Source: Gloeocapsopsis dulcis
GTDB lineage: Bacteria > Cyanobacteriota > Cyanobacteriia > Cyanobacteriales > Chroococcidiopsidaceae
Length of the DNA stretch: 64,000 nt
Direction: 5' to 3'
Assembly (NCBI RefSeq): GCF_032163395.1
Contig: NZ_CP119968.1
Span: 47,501-111,500, forward strand
Shown: positions 18,356 through 27,974 of the stretch, in pieces
Layout: each line of letters begins with the position of its first letter
Position numbering within the stretch: the first letter of the stretch is position 1
Notes under the pieces: generated by a model
What the model was told of the DNA's origin: nothing
Database searches by the model: none
Seen by the model: only the letters and a program-made list of their open reading frames with translations
Position numbers and translations under genes: made by a program

Positions 18356-18374
18356 GGCAGGCAAGATGCCTGAA
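18356..18374. repeat. GGCAGGCA...TGCCTG inverted repeat, possible terminator
   Basis: CAGGCA (18358-18363), a 3-base loop, then TGCCTG (18367-18372). A similar arrangement, GGTAGGCA-TAT-TGCCTGCC, occurs at 61794-61813. The stem lies 17 bases after the diheme cytochrome stop and could end its transcript. Confidence 0.5.
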
Positions 18375-18442
18375 GTACCACATCTAAATTTTTATTACTT
18401 CAACTTGCTTAAAATCAAAAATTGTGATGAGGAGTGTGAAAT

Positions 18443-18823
18443 ATGAAAAGAATTAAAGAAATTTTAGCAACTTCAGCTTTAGTTGTGTTTGCCGCACCTA
18501 CTCCAGTCAATGCGCAATTGATTCCTCAACCATGGGTTTCTGTAGGTGGGAAAGATGGTGATGTAACCTTTTCTGTAGGAGCAAGAGCCTTTGATTTGGG
18601 TGTTGAATTAGGTAGAGGACCAGATAATTCTTCTGGCGTGGATGTGCTCAAATTTTTTGGCTTACCAGTGATTTCTCCTTACGTTGGCATTGGGCTATAT
18701 TCTGACGATCAAGGTGTAGCTTTATCTGGTGGTTTACAGGTAGACACAGCTAATAACCTAGTTGTCGGTATTGGTTATAACTCAGTTAGAGGAGTCAACG
18801 GTCAAGTAGGAATTCGATTTTAG
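18443..18823 (+). CDS. small secreted protein of unknown function, beta-rich
   Basis: A 126-residue protein not recognised as a named family. It has a clear signal peptide (MKRIKEILATSALVVFAAPT, with probable cleavage after VNA) and a mature part rich in Gly and alternating hydrophobic residues: FSVGARAFDLGVELGRG, SPYVGIGLYSDDQGVALSGG and VVGIGYNSVRGVNGQVGIRF. The final Phe and amphipathic strands suggest a small beta-barrel or beta-sheet domain at the outer membrane; this is inference. A GAGGAG ribosome site lies about 12 bases before the ATG. It appears to be a single gene. Confidence 0.75.
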   Translation: MKRIKEILATSALVVFAAPTPVNAQLIPQPWVSVGGKDGDVTFSVGARAFDLGVELGRGPDNSSGVDVLKFFGLPVISPYVGIGLYSDDQGVALSGGLQVDTANNLVVGIGYNSVRGVNGQVGIRF

Positions 18824-19089
18824 TTGCAGGGCGATCCACACCTTAATTACAACCCTAGCTTAAATCAAGATGATACGATGGATATAGTCTAAACTTAGAG
18901 CGTCTAGTTAAGACAGACTGTAAGATGTTTGAGTTTTTAGTCGTGCTTCACTTGTAATGTCTACTCAACTTGGATGAGAAGCGAGCGATCGCATTCATTT
19001 TTACTCAAAAATCAAGTGATTGCACCCTAACAAACTCCATCTGTATGCTCAAAAATAAGAATAATTTTTAAAGTTTCCCGAACCCTACC

Positions 19090-21885
19090 ATGCTGAAAAA
19101 CTTGCTGGGCGACCCTAACGCTCGTAAGCTCAAAAAATCCCAACCTTACGTCACAGAAGTCAACCTTCTTGAGGAAGATATTCAAACACTTTCCGATCAG
19201 CAACTTAGTAGCAAAACAGCAGAGTTTAAGCAGCGGTTAGATAAAGGCGAAACCTTGGACGATCTGCTGCCAGAAGCGTTTGCGGTAGTTCGAGAAAGTG
19301 GAAGGCGAGTGCTAGGAATGCGCCACTTTGATGTTCAAATTCTCGGTGGGGCAATCCTGCATCAAGGTCAAATCGCCGAAATGAAAACTGGAGAAGGCAA
19401 AACGTTGGTATCAACGCTTCCTGCCTACCTAAATGCTCTTTCAGGAAAAGGCGTACACATTGTCACAGTTAACGACTACTTGGCACGCCGTGACGCTGAG
19501 TGGATGGGTCAAATCCATCGTTTTTTGGGGCTGAGTGTCGGCTTGATTCAAGCAGGTATGGGACCATCGGAACGTAAGAAGAACTACGATTGTGACATTA
19601 CCTATGTCACAAATAGTGAGGTAGGCTTTGACTACTTACGCGATAACATGGCTTCTTCCATTCAGGAAGTGGTACAACGTCCCTTTAACTACTGTGTAAT
19701 TGACGAAGTTGATTCAATTCTCGTAGATGAAGCGCGGACGCCACTCATTATCTCTGGACAAGTTGAACGTCCAACAGAAAAATATCTGCAAGCTGCTCAA
19801 GTCGCAGGCGCATTACAGAAAGACGAACACTACGAAGTTGATGAGAAAGCTCATAACGTCATTTTAACGGATGAAGGTTTCGCGGCAGCAGAAGAAATGC
19901 TGCAAGTTAAAGATTTATACGATCCTAACGACCCTTGGGCACACTATATCTTTAATGCACTCAAAGCAAAAGAACTGTTTATCAAAGACGTTAAATATAT
20001 CGTCCGTAACGATGAAGTCATAATTGTGGATGAGTTCACAGGACGAGTTCTTCCAGGAAGACGCTGGAGTGATGGACTACACCAAGCAATTGAAGCAAAA
20101 GAAAGAGTCGAAATTCAGCCAGAAACACAAACTCTAGCAACAATTACTTATCAAAACTTGTTTTTGCTGTATCCCAAATTAGCAGGGATGACCGGAACAG
20201 CCAAAACCGAGGAAGCAGAGTTTGAAAGAATTTACAAGCTAGAAGTAACGATTATTCCTACGAATCGTCCTACCAGGCGTCAAGACTTATCTGACGTGGT
20301 GTACAAAACAGAGAGAGGGAAGTGGCAAGCGATCGCCGAAGAATGTGCCGAAATGCATGAGCAAGGACGCCCAGTCTTAGTAGGAACCACAAGCGTCGAA
20401 AAATCAGAATATCTGAGTGCATTATTAAGTCAACGCAACGTACCGCATAACTTACTCAACGCTAGACCAGAGAACGTCGAACGCGAGTCAGAAATTATTG
20501 CCCAAGCAGGACGTAAAGGCGCACTAACGATCGCCACAAATATGGCGGGTCGCGGAACTGATATTATTCTCGGTGGTAATGCGGATTACATGGCGCGACT
20601 TAAGCTCCGCGAATACTTTATGCCTCGGATTGTGCAACCCGAAGATGAAGATGTTTTTGCAGTAGAAAGGGCATCAGGTCTACCCGCATCGAGTAGTGGT
20701 AGTGGTCAAGGTTTTGTTCCTGGCAAGAAAGTAAAAACGTGGAAAGCCTCGCCGCAAATTTTCCCGACTCAGCTATCGCGGGAGTTAGAGCAACAACTTA
20801 AAACAGCAGTAGAATTTGCTGTGCGAGAGTACGGCGAACGCAGTCTACCTGAACTTGAAGCTGAAGATAAAGTCGCAGTTGCAGCAGAAAAAGCACCCAC
20901 TGACGATCCTGTTATTCAAAAGCTGCGGGAAGTTTACAATGCCCTGTTACGCGAATATGAGAAATTTACATCACGCGAACATGATGAAGTCGTGCAACTT
21001 GGTGGTTTACACGTTATTGGCACTGAACGCCATGAGTCACGACGTATTGATAACCAATTACGGGGACGTGCCGGAAGACAAGGCGACCCTGGTTCGACGC
21101 GCTTTTTCTTGAGTTTGGAAGATAACTTACTGCGGATTTTTGGAGGCGATCGCGTTGCAGGCTTGATGACTGCGTTCCAAGTTGAAGAAGATATGCCCAT
21201 TGAGTCTAAAATGCTCACCCGCAGTTTAGAAGGCGCACAAAAGAAAGTCGAAACTTACTACTACGACATCCGTAAGCAGGTGTTTGAGTACGACGAGGTA
21301 ATGAATAATCAGCGTCGGGCAATTTACGCCGAACGTCGCCGCGTTCTCGAAGGTCTAGACTTGAAGGAATTGGTGATTAAGTACGCCGAAAAAACGATGA
21401 ATGAAATTGTGGATTACTACATTAATCCCGATTTGCCATCAGAAGAGTGGGATCTGACGAATTTAGTGAGTAAGGTGAAAGAATTTGTTTATCTACTTGC
21501 TGATTTAGAACCAAATCAAATGGAAGATCTCTCCGTAAGTGAGATTAAAACTTTCCTCCACGAACAAGTGCGGATTGCTTATGATGTCAAGGAAGCGCAG
21601 GTCGATCAAATTCAGCCAGGATTAATGCGTCAAGCTGAGCGATTCTTTATTTTGCAGCAGATTGATACATTGTGGCGCGAACACTTACAACAAATGGATG
21701 CGCTGCGCGAATCGGTAGGACTGCGCGGCTACGGACAGAAAGACCCGCTAATCGAGTACAAGAGCGAAGGTTACGAGTTGTTCTTGGATATGATGACCAA
21801 CATTCGTCGGAATGTGGTTTACTCGTTGTTCCAATTCCAGCCACAAGTTCAACCAGCGATGCAAGCACCATCAGGAATGGTTTAA
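19090..21885 (+). CDS. secA: preprotein translocase ATPase SecA
   Basis: A 931-residue motor ATPase that drives proteins through SecYEG at the plasma and thylakoid membranes. It starts [16 protein letters not shown]. Motifs are [19 protein letters not shown] (Walker A), [20 protein letters not shown] (DEAD-like), [13 protein letters not shown], and the C-terminal helical scaffold with [20 protein letters not shown]. It ends QAPSGMV and lacks the C-terminal Cys zinc domain used for SecB binding, as in other cyanobacterial and chloroplast SecA proteins. The 266-base upstream region should hold its promoter, though I could not assign clear -35/-10 boxes. Confidence 0.98.
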   Translation: MLKNLLGDPNARKLKKSQPYVTEVNLLEEDIQTLSDQQLSSKTAEFKQRLDKGETLDDLLPEAFAVVRESGRRVLGMRHFDVQILGGAILHQGQIAEMKTGEGKTLVSTLPAYLNALSGKGVHIVTVNDYLARRDAEWMGQIHRFLGLSVGLIQAGMGPSERKKNYDCDITYVTNSEVGFDYLRDNMASSIQEVVQRPFNYCVIDEVDSILVDEARTPLIISGQVERPTEKYLQAAQVAGALQKDEHYEVDEKAHNVILTDEGFAAAEEMLQVKDLYDPNDPWAHYIFNALKAKELFIKDVKYIVRNDEVIIVDEFTGRVLPGRRWSDGLHQAIEAKERVEIQPETQTLATITYQNLFLLYPKLAGMTGTAKTEEAEFERIYKLEVTIIPTNRPTRRQDLSDVVYKTERGKWQAIAEECAEMHEQGRPVLVGTTSVEKSEYLSALLSQRNVPHNLLNARPENVERESEIIAQAGRKGALTIATNMAGRGTDIILGGNADYMARLKLREYFMPRIVQPEDEDVFAVERASGLPASSSGSGQGFVPGKKVKTWKASPQIFPTQLSRELEQQLKTAVEFAVREYGERSLPELEAEDKVAVAAEKAPTDDPVIQKLREVYNALLREYEKFTSREHDEVVQLGGLHVIGTERHESRRIDNQLRGRAGRQGDPGSTRFFLSLEDNLLRIFGGDRVAGLMTAFQVEEDMPIESKMLTRSLEGAQKKVETYYYDIRKQVFEYDEVMNNQRRAIYAERRRVLEGLDLKELVIKYAEKTMNEIVDYYINPDLPSEEWDLTNLVSKVKEFVYLLADLEPNQMEDLSVSEIKTFLHEQVRIAYDVKEAQVDQIQPGLMRQAERFFILQQIDTLWREHLQQMDALRESVGLRGYGQKDPLIEYKSEGYELFLDMMTNIRRNVVYSLFQFQPQVQPAMQAPSGMV

Positions 21886-21938
21886 ACCTATCAATGTGTT
21901 AGATGTTCTCAAACCGATGTGTTTTGGTTGTTGTGTTT

Positions 21939-22691
21939 CTAGCCTAGGTAAGCTTTTTTGACTTGTTCATTGTTGAGTAGGTTTGAGGCTTTGTCTGCAA
22001 GGGTGATACAGCCTGCTTCTAGAACGTAGCCGCGATCGGCGACTTGAAGGGCGAGGTTGGCGTTTTGTTCAACTAGGAGGATGGTAACGCCGGTAGTGCG
22101 GAGATTTTGGATGATAGAGAAAATTTCGCGAACGATCGCAGGGGCGAGTCCAAGGCTGGGTTCGTCTAAGAGTAATAGTTTGGGTTTACTCATTAAGGCA
22201 CGGGCGATCGCTAGCATTTGTTGTTCGCCACCACTAAGGGTTCCTGCAAGTTGATTGCGGCGTTCGGCTAAGCGTGGGAAAGTCTTGAATTGATGGTTAA
22301 TGTCGGCTTTGACGGTTGCTGAGTTGGGGCGGATGTATGCACCGAGTTCTAGATTATCGAGAACGGTTTGTCGGGCTAGTACTCGTCTTCCTTCAGGACA
22401 ATGCGCGATCCCACGTTGGACAACTTTGTAAGCAGGATAATGAGTCATGTTATGTCCTTCGTAGTAGATTTGTCCACTGCGACAATTTACAAGTCGGGAA
22501 ATTGCGCGTAATGTGGTACTTTTTCCTGCACCGTTTGCACCAATTAAAGTAACTACTTCACCTGAATTAACAACAATATCAATATTTTTTAATGCTTGAA
22601 TACCGCCGTAATTTACCGATAAGTTTTTGATTTCTAGCAAATAATCGGAATGATTAGAATAGATTACTTCTTTATGATTACCCAGGTTCAT
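21939..22691 (-). CDS. livF: branched-chain amino acid ABC transporter ATPase LivF
   Basis: A 250-residue ABC ATPase with Walker A IGANGAGKSTTLRAISRL, Q-loop region, signature LSGGEQQMLAIARALMSKP and Walker B LLLLDEPSLGLAPAIV. The stretch GIAHCPEGRRVLARQTV and the closing VKKAYLG are typical of LivF. With LivG and LivM it would form the cytoplasmic ATPase side of an uptake system for neutral or hydrophobic amino acids. Its start overlaps the livG stop by one base (TAATG), so they are translationally coupled. It is convergent with secA. Confidence 0.93.
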   Translation of the reverse strand: MNLGNHKEVIYSNHSDYLLEIKNLSVNYGGIQALKNIDIVVNSGEVVTLIGANGAGKSTTLRAISRLVNCRSGQIYYEGHNMTHYPAYKVVQRGIAHCPEGRRVLARQTVLDNLELGAYIRPNSATVKADINHQFKTFPRLAERRNQLAGTLSGGEQQMLAIARALMSKPKLLLLDEPSLGLAPAIVREIFSIIQNLRTTGVTILLVEQNANLALQVADRGYVLEAGCITLADKASNLLNNEQVKKAYLG

Positions 22692-23479
22692 TATTCTGCT
22701 CCTAGGTAAGCTTCTATAACAGATGGATCAGTTCTGACTTTTTCTGGTTGACCTAGTGCAATTAACTGACCAAAATCTAAAACGGCAATGCGATCGCATA
22801 ATCCCATAACAAGTGGTACGTGATGCTCAATTAAAATAATAGTTAAATTAAAATCTGTGGCAATTTGTCGAATAAATTTACTTAAATCTTGTTTTTCATT
22901 GGGGTTCATTCCTGCTGCTGGTTCATCTAGAAGTAGAATTTGGGGTTCTAAAGCTAATGCACGAGCAATTTCTAATCTTCGTTGATCGCCATAAGATAAA
23001 TTTCGGGCTTTTTCTGCAGCGCGATCGCTTAACCCAATTAAGGTAAGTAATTCTAGTGCTTTTTGTTTATTATTCTGCTCTTCTTTTGGTGCAGGTGGTA
23101 AACCTAAAACACCGGTAAATACATTACTACTAATATGAATATGTCTAGCAACAATAATATTTTCTATTGCTGTAAGTTCGCCAAATAACCGAATATTTTG
23201 AAATGTTCTAGCAATTCCTTTAGAGGCAATTTGATGGGGGCGTAGTTTAATAAGTTTCTTGCCACAATACAGGAGGTTTCCACTTGAAGGTTGAATTAAA
23301 CCTGTAATTAAGTTAAATAGTGTTGTTTTTCCTGCACCGTTAGGACCAATTAAACCAAAAATTTCATTTTTATTAACAGTAAATGAAACATTATTGACTG
23401 CAACTAAACCACCAAAACGCCGTGTTAGCTGCTGTGCTTCCAAAATAGGATGATTATCCTTTACTACCTCTTCATCCAC
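22691..23479 (-). CDS. livG: branched-chain amino acid ABC transporter ATPase LivG
   Basis: A 262-residue ABC ATPase of the LivG type. It shows QLTRRFGGLVAVNNVSFTV, Walker A IGPNGAGKTTLFNLITGL, the LivG-typical GIARTFQNIRLFGELTAIEN, signature LSYGDQRRLEIARALALEP, Walker B LLLDEPAAGMNP and C-terminal VIEAYLG. The start appears to be a GTG at 23479; a nearby ATG at 23475 is out of frame. A dispersed repeat (23487-23590) sits directly upstream, between livG and livM, and brings the start region close to repeat DNA. Confidence 0.93.
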   Translation of the reverse strand: MDEEVVKDNHPILEAQQLTRRFGGLVAVNNVSFTVNKNEIFGLIGPNGAGKTTLFNLITGLIQPSSGNLLYCGKKLIKLRPHQIASKGIARTFQNIRLFGELTAIENIIVARHIHISSNVFTGVLGLPPAPKEEQNNKQKALELLTLIGLSDRAAEKARNLSYGDQRRLEIARALALEPQILLLDEPAAGMNPNEKQDLSKFIRQIATDFNLTIILIEHHVPLVMGLCDRIAVLDFGQLIALGQPEKVRTDPSVIEAYLGAE

Positions 23480-23486
23480 GATCTTA

Positions 23487-23590
23487 CCCCTCGCTCCGGA
23501 CTTCGTCCCACTAAACGCTAGACGCTAGACGCTTCGCTACACTACGTGAACGCTACACTACGTGAACGCTAACGCCCCTCGCCCCTCATC
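23487..23590. repeat. dispersed repeat, copy B (matches 5281-5358)
   Basis: It shares CGCTCCGGACTTCGTCCC, GCTACACTACGTGAACGCTA and ACGCCCCT with the copy at 5281-5358. Here two short internal duplications are visible (ACGCTAGACGCTAGACGC and the CTACACTACGTGAACG unit twice), making it longer. It separates livM from livG and encodes the last residues of LivM (GMRGEGR and stop). Confidence 0.78.
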
Positions 23591-24501
23591 CCGCGTCCCT
23601 TAAATAATTCTGGCGTGATCAAGCCTTGAGGGAAAAATATTGTACCGATTACAATTAGTAGTCCAAATATAATTAAACGACCGTCACGGAGAAATTGCGC
23701 TAGGGCATTAGGTAATCCTACTGTATCGGCGATCGCTCTTAAGACTTCGGGTAATGCTGTAAATACCATACCGCCTAACACAGGTCCAATAAAGCTTCTT
23801 GAACCACCAATCAAAACAAAAGTTAGATAGATAATACTCGCATCAAATGTTCCTTGACGCGCATTCCAGGTATTGAGGAAATGGGCACTGATTGCGCCCA
23901 CCATTCCTGCTAAAATTGCACCTATGGTAAACGCTAGCACTTTGTAGTAAGTCGGATTAATCGCCATGGCATCAGCAGCAAGTTCATCTTCACGAATTGC
24001 AGCAAAAGCCCTCCCGACGCGAATTTTTTCTAAACGGTATAGAAAGAACATACTTACTAAGAGTAAAGGGACGGTAATCCACAGATACTCAAGTGCAGTT
24101 TGAAAAGGTTGAGGAATACCAAAAATACCTACCGCACCGCCAGTAATTTCGAGGTTAAGCGCAACAACCCGTAATATTTCCACAAAAGCAATCGTGGCAA
24201 TCGCTAAATAAATTCCGCGTAACCGCAGTGCGGGAATACCGACAATAACACCTAATATCCCACAGACTACACCAGCAATGAGCATTTCTAGAAGTAACAG
24301 TGGAATAGGGAATAAACCTTCTAGATTTGAAAATGCCTGCGTTGATAGAATTGCGGCAATGTAACCACCTAAAGCATAAAAGCCAGGACTGGCTAAAGAC
24401 AATTGTCCAGCCATGAGGGGTAAATACAGTGATAGTCCTAGCATTGCCCCAATAATCATTGAGACAATTAAAAACCCATAGGTATCAAAAAAACCGACCA
24501 T
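23569..24501 (-). CDS. livM: branched-chain amino acid ABC transporter permease LivM
   Basis: A 310-residue polytopic membrane protein of the LivM family. It shows GLSLYLPLMAGQLSLASPGF and YALGGYIAAILS near the N-terminus, LRLRGIYLAIATIAFVEILR, the cytoplasmic ATPase contact region RVGRAFAAIREDELAADAMA, and GGSRSFIGPVLGG. The last residues are encoded by a dispersed repeat, so the C-terminal tail is probably not native. The partner permease LivH and a binding protein are not in the window; a functional transporter needs them from elsewhere. It lies 50 bases after glcF on the same strand. Confidence 0.92.
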   Translation of the reverse strand: MVGFFDTYGFLIVSMIIGAMLGLSLYLPLMAGQLSLASPGFYALGGYIAAILSTQAFSNLEGLFPIPLLLLEMLIAGVVCGILGVIVGIPALRLRGIYLAIATIAFVEILRVVALNLEITGGAVGIFGIPQPFQTALEYLWITVPLLLVSMFFLYRLEKIRVGRAFAAIREDELAADAMAINPTYYKVLAFTIGAILAGMVGAISAHFLNTWNARQGTFDASIIYLTFVLIGGSRSFIGPVLGGMVFTALPEVLRAIADTVGLPNALAQFLRDGRLIIFGLLIVIGTIFFPQGLITPELFKGRGMRGEGR

Positions 24502-24551
24502 GAGTAATCATGCAATTGTTATATGAAGAGGTATTCTCCCATAAAAACTAG

Positions 24552-25928
24552 TTAAGCTACGCTAGTCTTAAAATGGATATCTAACTGAATTCCACGAATC
24601 GAGTAATCTAATAACTCCATTGGATGCATGACAGCAATCTTTTTACTTTGTGGTTGCATATGCTTGGTAATTTGCAGCGTACAGCCAGGGTTTGCAGAAG
24701 CAATTAATTCTGCACCGGTATTCAAGAGATTTTGGACTTTCTGCTTGCCTAACTCATCTGCGACTTCAGGTTGTAGCATATTGTAAACGCCTGCACTTCC
24801 ACAGCACAAAGCTGCATCAAGGGGTTCTCTTAGCTGTACTCCAGGAATTTGTCGGAGTAGCTGGCGTGGTTGGATGCTAATTTTTTGTCCGTGTAATAGA
24901 TGACAAGCATCTTGATAAACCAAGGTAAGCGGTTTTTCAGCTAAAGGTGAAAGTTTTGTTGTTAAACCAACAGTAGCGAGAAACTCTTGTGCATCTTTTA
25001 CATTTGCAGCAAAGTCTTTAGCTTTATCACAGTATTCTGGATCGTCTTGCAGTAAATGCCCGTATTCTTTTAAAGTATGACCACAGCCAGCAGCATTAAT
25101 AATCACTGCATCTACACCAGTATCTGCGAAGCTATCGATCATCTGACGTGCTAAGGCTTTAGCTTGTTCTTCTTGTCCTTGATGATGCGGTAATGCTGCA
25201 CAACAGCCTTGCGTTTTGGGAATAACAACTTCACAGTCATTTGCGGTTAAGACTCTTACAGTAGCTTCGTTGACTGGAGAGAAAAATAGTCGCTGTACGC
25301 AACCTAAAATCATACCCACGCGATAGCGTTTCTTCCCTTGGGCGGGAATAATGGTTGGGAGTTTGTCTTGAAATGAACTTAAGGTGATTTGCGGCAAGAT
25401 TGATTCCATCGCGGCGAGGCGAGGAGAAAAGCGTTGAAGTAAGTTTGTCGAACGGACAAGTTTTTGCACGCCTGATTTTTGATATAGCAGTAAGGGTGCA
25501 AGTAACACCCGCAGACGATTGGGATAGGGAAATAATGAAAAAATGAGTTGACGATATAAGCGATCGCCTAAATTACGCGGATAGTTGCGTTCTACTTGGG
25601 GACGTGTTGCAGAAATTAATTTATCATACTGTACGCCAGAAGGACACGTCGTGACACACGCAAGACATCCTAGACATGAATCAAAATGCTGTACGGTAGC
25701 TTTGCTAAGCGGAATTTCTCCTTCATTTACAGCATCCATGAGATAGATGCGTCCTCGAGGAGAATCCATTTCTTTGCCAATTACGCGGTAACTCGGACAG
25801 GTTGACAGACAAAATCCACAATGAACGCAAGTGTCAATTAACTTCGGATCGGGTGGATGTTCTGCATCAAAGCTATTTGCATGGCTTGAGGGTATTGCAT
25901 CTTTTGAAGAATTTTCTGAAGTTTGCAT
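24552..25928 (-). CDS. glcF: glycolate dehydrogenase iron-sulfur subunit GlcF
   Basis: A 458-residue subunit with two 4Fe-4S ferredoxin motifs near the N-terminus: CVHCGFCLSTCPSY and CLGCLACVTTCPSGVQYD. Two cysteine-rich CCG-type domains follow, with GCVQRLFFSPVNEATVRVL, QGCCAALPHHQGQ and AALCCGSAGVYNML. It passes electrons from the FAD subunits GlcD/GlcE to the membrane quinone pool during photorespiratory oxidation of glycolate to glyoxylate. All three subunits are encoded on this strand within 5 kb, with an Uma2 gene between glcE and glcF. Confidence 0.94.
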   Translation of the reverse strand: MQTSENSSKDAIPSSHANSFDAEHPPDPKLIDTCVHCGFCLSTCPSYRVIGKEMDSPRGRIYLMDAVNEGEIPLSKATVQHFDSCLGCLACVTTCPSGVQYDKLISATRPQVERNYPRNLGDRLYRQLIFSLFPYPNRLRVLLAPLLLYQKSGVQKLVRSTNLLQRFSPRLAAMESILPQITLSSFQDKLPTIIPAQGKKRYRVGMILGCVQRLFFSPVNEATVRVLTANDCEVVIPKTQGCCAALPHHQGQEEQAKALARQMIDSFADTGVDAVIINAAGCGHTLKEYGHLLQDDPEYCDKAKDFAANVKDAQEFLATVGLTTKLSPLAEKPLTLVYQDACHLLHGQKISIQPRQLLRQIPGVQLREPLDAALCCGSAGVYNMLQPEVADELGKQKVQNLLNTGAELIASANPGCTLQITKHMQPQSKKIAVMHPMELLDYSIRGIQLDIHFKTSVA

Positions 25929-25951
25929 TATATTATTGTTTCCTCAAACAA

Positions 25952-26530
25952 TTAATTCCAAATTTCTGCAAAATCTAAAATAAATTTTGGTAATATTTCT
26001 CCACCTGAAAGCGTTTGAGGAGAATTGATAGTTTCTATGTCCTGATTTTGTTTATATACTTCTACTTGTTGATTTTGTGGATCAATTAACCAACCTAAAG
26101 CCATACCATTGTCGAGGTATTCTTGCATCTTAGCGCGTAATTCTTTGAGGCTATCTGATTCTGATCTTAGCTCGATAATAAAATCTGGGCAGAGGGGAGG
26201 AAACTTTTTCTTTGATTCATCACTAAGCGATCGCCAGTGTTCTAGTTTTATCCATGCAGCGTCAGGAGAGCGATCGCCACCTAATGGTAATTTGAATTCA
26301 GTTGAAGAATCAAAGACAACTCCTAATTTTTTCTTTTTATTCCAGACAACTAATTGACTAATAATATCTGCATTTTTTCTTCCGGTTTCTCCCCCAGTAG
26401 GTGGCATAATAATCAGTTGACCTGCTCGATTCCTTTCTAATTTTAAATCAGGATGCTTTCGACATAATTCATAATATTGATCGTCGGTTAAATAAAGAAA
26501 AGGTTTTAGATCTAGAATAAAGTTACTCAT
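25952..26530 (-). CDS. Uma2-family (DUF820) putative nuclease
   Basis: A 192-residue member of the Uma2 family, a PD-(D/E)xK-fold group greatly expanded in cyanobacteria. Visible family features are LTDDQYYELCRKHPDLKLER, MPPTGGETG, the RSPDAAWI segment with the acidic residue, PDFIIELRSESDSL (active-site E) and LGWLIDPQNQQVEVY. Nuclease activity is a fold-based prediction, and the biological role is unknown. It sits inside the glc gene run, 55 bases from glcE and 23 from glcF, so it is likely cotranscribed with them, yet it has no evident link to glycolate metabolism. Confidence 0.9.
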   Translation of the reverse strand: MSNFILDLKPFLYLTDDQYYELCRKHPDLKLERNRAGQLIIMPPTGGETGRKNADIISQLVVWNKKKKLGVVFDSSTEFKLPLGGDRSPDAAWIKLEHWRSLSDESKKKFPPLCPDFIIELRSESDSLKELRAKMQEYLDNGMALGWLIDPQNQQVEVYKQNQDIETINSPQTLSGGEILPKFILDFAEIWN

Positions 26531-26585
26531 TTTAAAGAACCGAACTTCGGCGCAGAGGACACAGAGGAGAAAGAAGAGTTAAAGT

Positions 26586-27878
26586 TTAAATTCCTCCAAC
26601 AAAGCGGCGTGGACTCAAAATATTATTTGGGTCGAACTGTTGTTTAATCCGTTGCATCATTGCTAAAGCATTACCTTTATATCCCCAAACATCGATTGTT
26701 TCTTTTAGTGCTTGTGGGGCTGCTAAAACTGTGAAAAATCCTCCTTGAGACTGACAGAAATCTCGCATTTGGAAAATACTTTGCTTGTCTACCTCAGCAT
26801 CAAATTGCAATAAACCTAAACCACTACCAGTGTGAATCAAACCCATGTATGGATCGAATTGGGTAAGCGTTGCGACAACCTTTGTTGGTAATACCCCTAT
26901 TTTGCAAGTAATTGCAGTAGGTGTGGTAGGCGATCGCATTTGTTGTTGTAATTTCTGCCATAACTCAGTCTCATCATCTGCATAGACTGTGCCTTGTAAA
27001 TTTAACTGTTGTCCTAACTCTAAAAGTGATGTAGCTTGTTGTTGAACGCTGGCAGTAAGACTTTGAAACCGAACAACCAAGCCTAAACCTTGACCGATAT
27101 CTAAATTTGCGACTAATTGCTTGGAAAGTAAATCAGACGCAACTGGAGTTAAAGCTGAGGTGCGTAAACTTGTGACGGCTTGGGCGATCGCATCTGCATT
27201 TCCAGTCAATACCACTGTACGAGAAGCTTCTGGAATGGGATAAACGCGAAATGTGACGGATGTAATTATTCCCAACGTACCATACGAGCCAGTAAACAAC
27301 TTCATCAAGTCGTAACCAGCAACATTTTTAACAACTCTTCCTCCGGCTTTAGCAATTTTGCCATCGGCACGGACAAAACTAATTCCCAGCAGTTGATCGC
27401 GCACTCCTCCGTAACGCTGACGCAATGAACCAGTATCGGCGGTGGCAACAATTCCTCCTAACGTAGCTGATTCAGGTGTAGTGGGATCGAAGGCGAGAAA
27501 TTGTCCTGCAGTTGCTAAGGTTGCTTGTAAATCTGCAAACTTGATTCCCGCTTCTGCTGTTATAGTTAAATCGCCAACGGCGTGTTCAATCAATTGGTGA
27601 ATGCGTTCGGTACTGATAACAATTTGTATGCCTTGTGCTAATCCACCCCAATCGAGTTTAGTCGTGCTTCCACAAGGTAAGATTTTCCATTGATTTTGGT
27701 AAGCACAGGTAACAACTGCTGCAAGTTCTGCTTGAGTTTCAGGATATACAAGGCAAGGATAATTTTCTATTGCGATCGCCTGTTGTATCCGTTTGCGACG
27801 CGTAGCTTCGATATTGTCCCATGCTACAACTCCAGGAGTACCGACAATGGTTTCTAATTTTTGGGCGATCGCATTCAT
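26586..27878 (-). CDS. glcE: glycolate dehydrogenase FAD-binding subunit GlcE
   Basis: A 430-residue FAD-linked oxidase subunit (PCMH-type fold). It shows YPETQAELAAVVTCAYQNQW, the FAD-binding GSTTKLDWGG, then LTITAEAGIKFADLQATLA, GGIVATADTGSLRQRYGGVR, GGRVVKNVAGYDLMKLFTGS and the ending FDPNNILSPRRF. It is shorter than GlcD, as expected. I use the ATG at 27878 rather than the TTG at 27887. It lies 96 bases after glcD and forms the GlcDEF complex with its neighbours. Confidence 0.93.
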   Translation of the reverse strand: MNAIAQKLETIVGTPGVVAWDNIEATRRKRIQQAIAIENYPCLVYPETQAELAAVVTCAYQNQWKILPCGSTTKLDWGGLAQGIQIVISTERIHQLIEHAVGDLTITAEAGIKFADLQATLATAGQFLAFDPTTPESATLGGIVATADTGSLRQRYGGVRDQLLGISFVRADGKIAKAGGRVVKNVAGYDLMKLFTGSYGTLGIITSVTFRVYPIPEASRTVVLTGNADAIAQAVTSLRTSALTPVASDLLSKQLVANLDIGQGLGLVVRFQSLTASVQQQATSLLELGQQLNLQGTVYADDETELWQKLQQQMRSPTTPTAITCKIGVLPTKVVATLTQFDPYMGLIHTGSGLGLLQFDAEVDKQSIFQMRDFCQSQGGFFTVLAAPQALKETIDVWGYKGNALAMMQRIKQQFDPNNILSPRRFVGGI

Positions 27879-27974
27879 ACTGCTCAAGTGGCTATGATCG
27901 GTATTACTTTTAACGTAGATTGACTGATGTAATACTTAGATAAGATCAAAGTATCTTGTTTGCTTAATTTATAA

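Noticed and set aside
20934-21218. 94-codon antisense frame in secA
   Set aside because: It falls within a conserved secA region with continuous plus-strand motifs.
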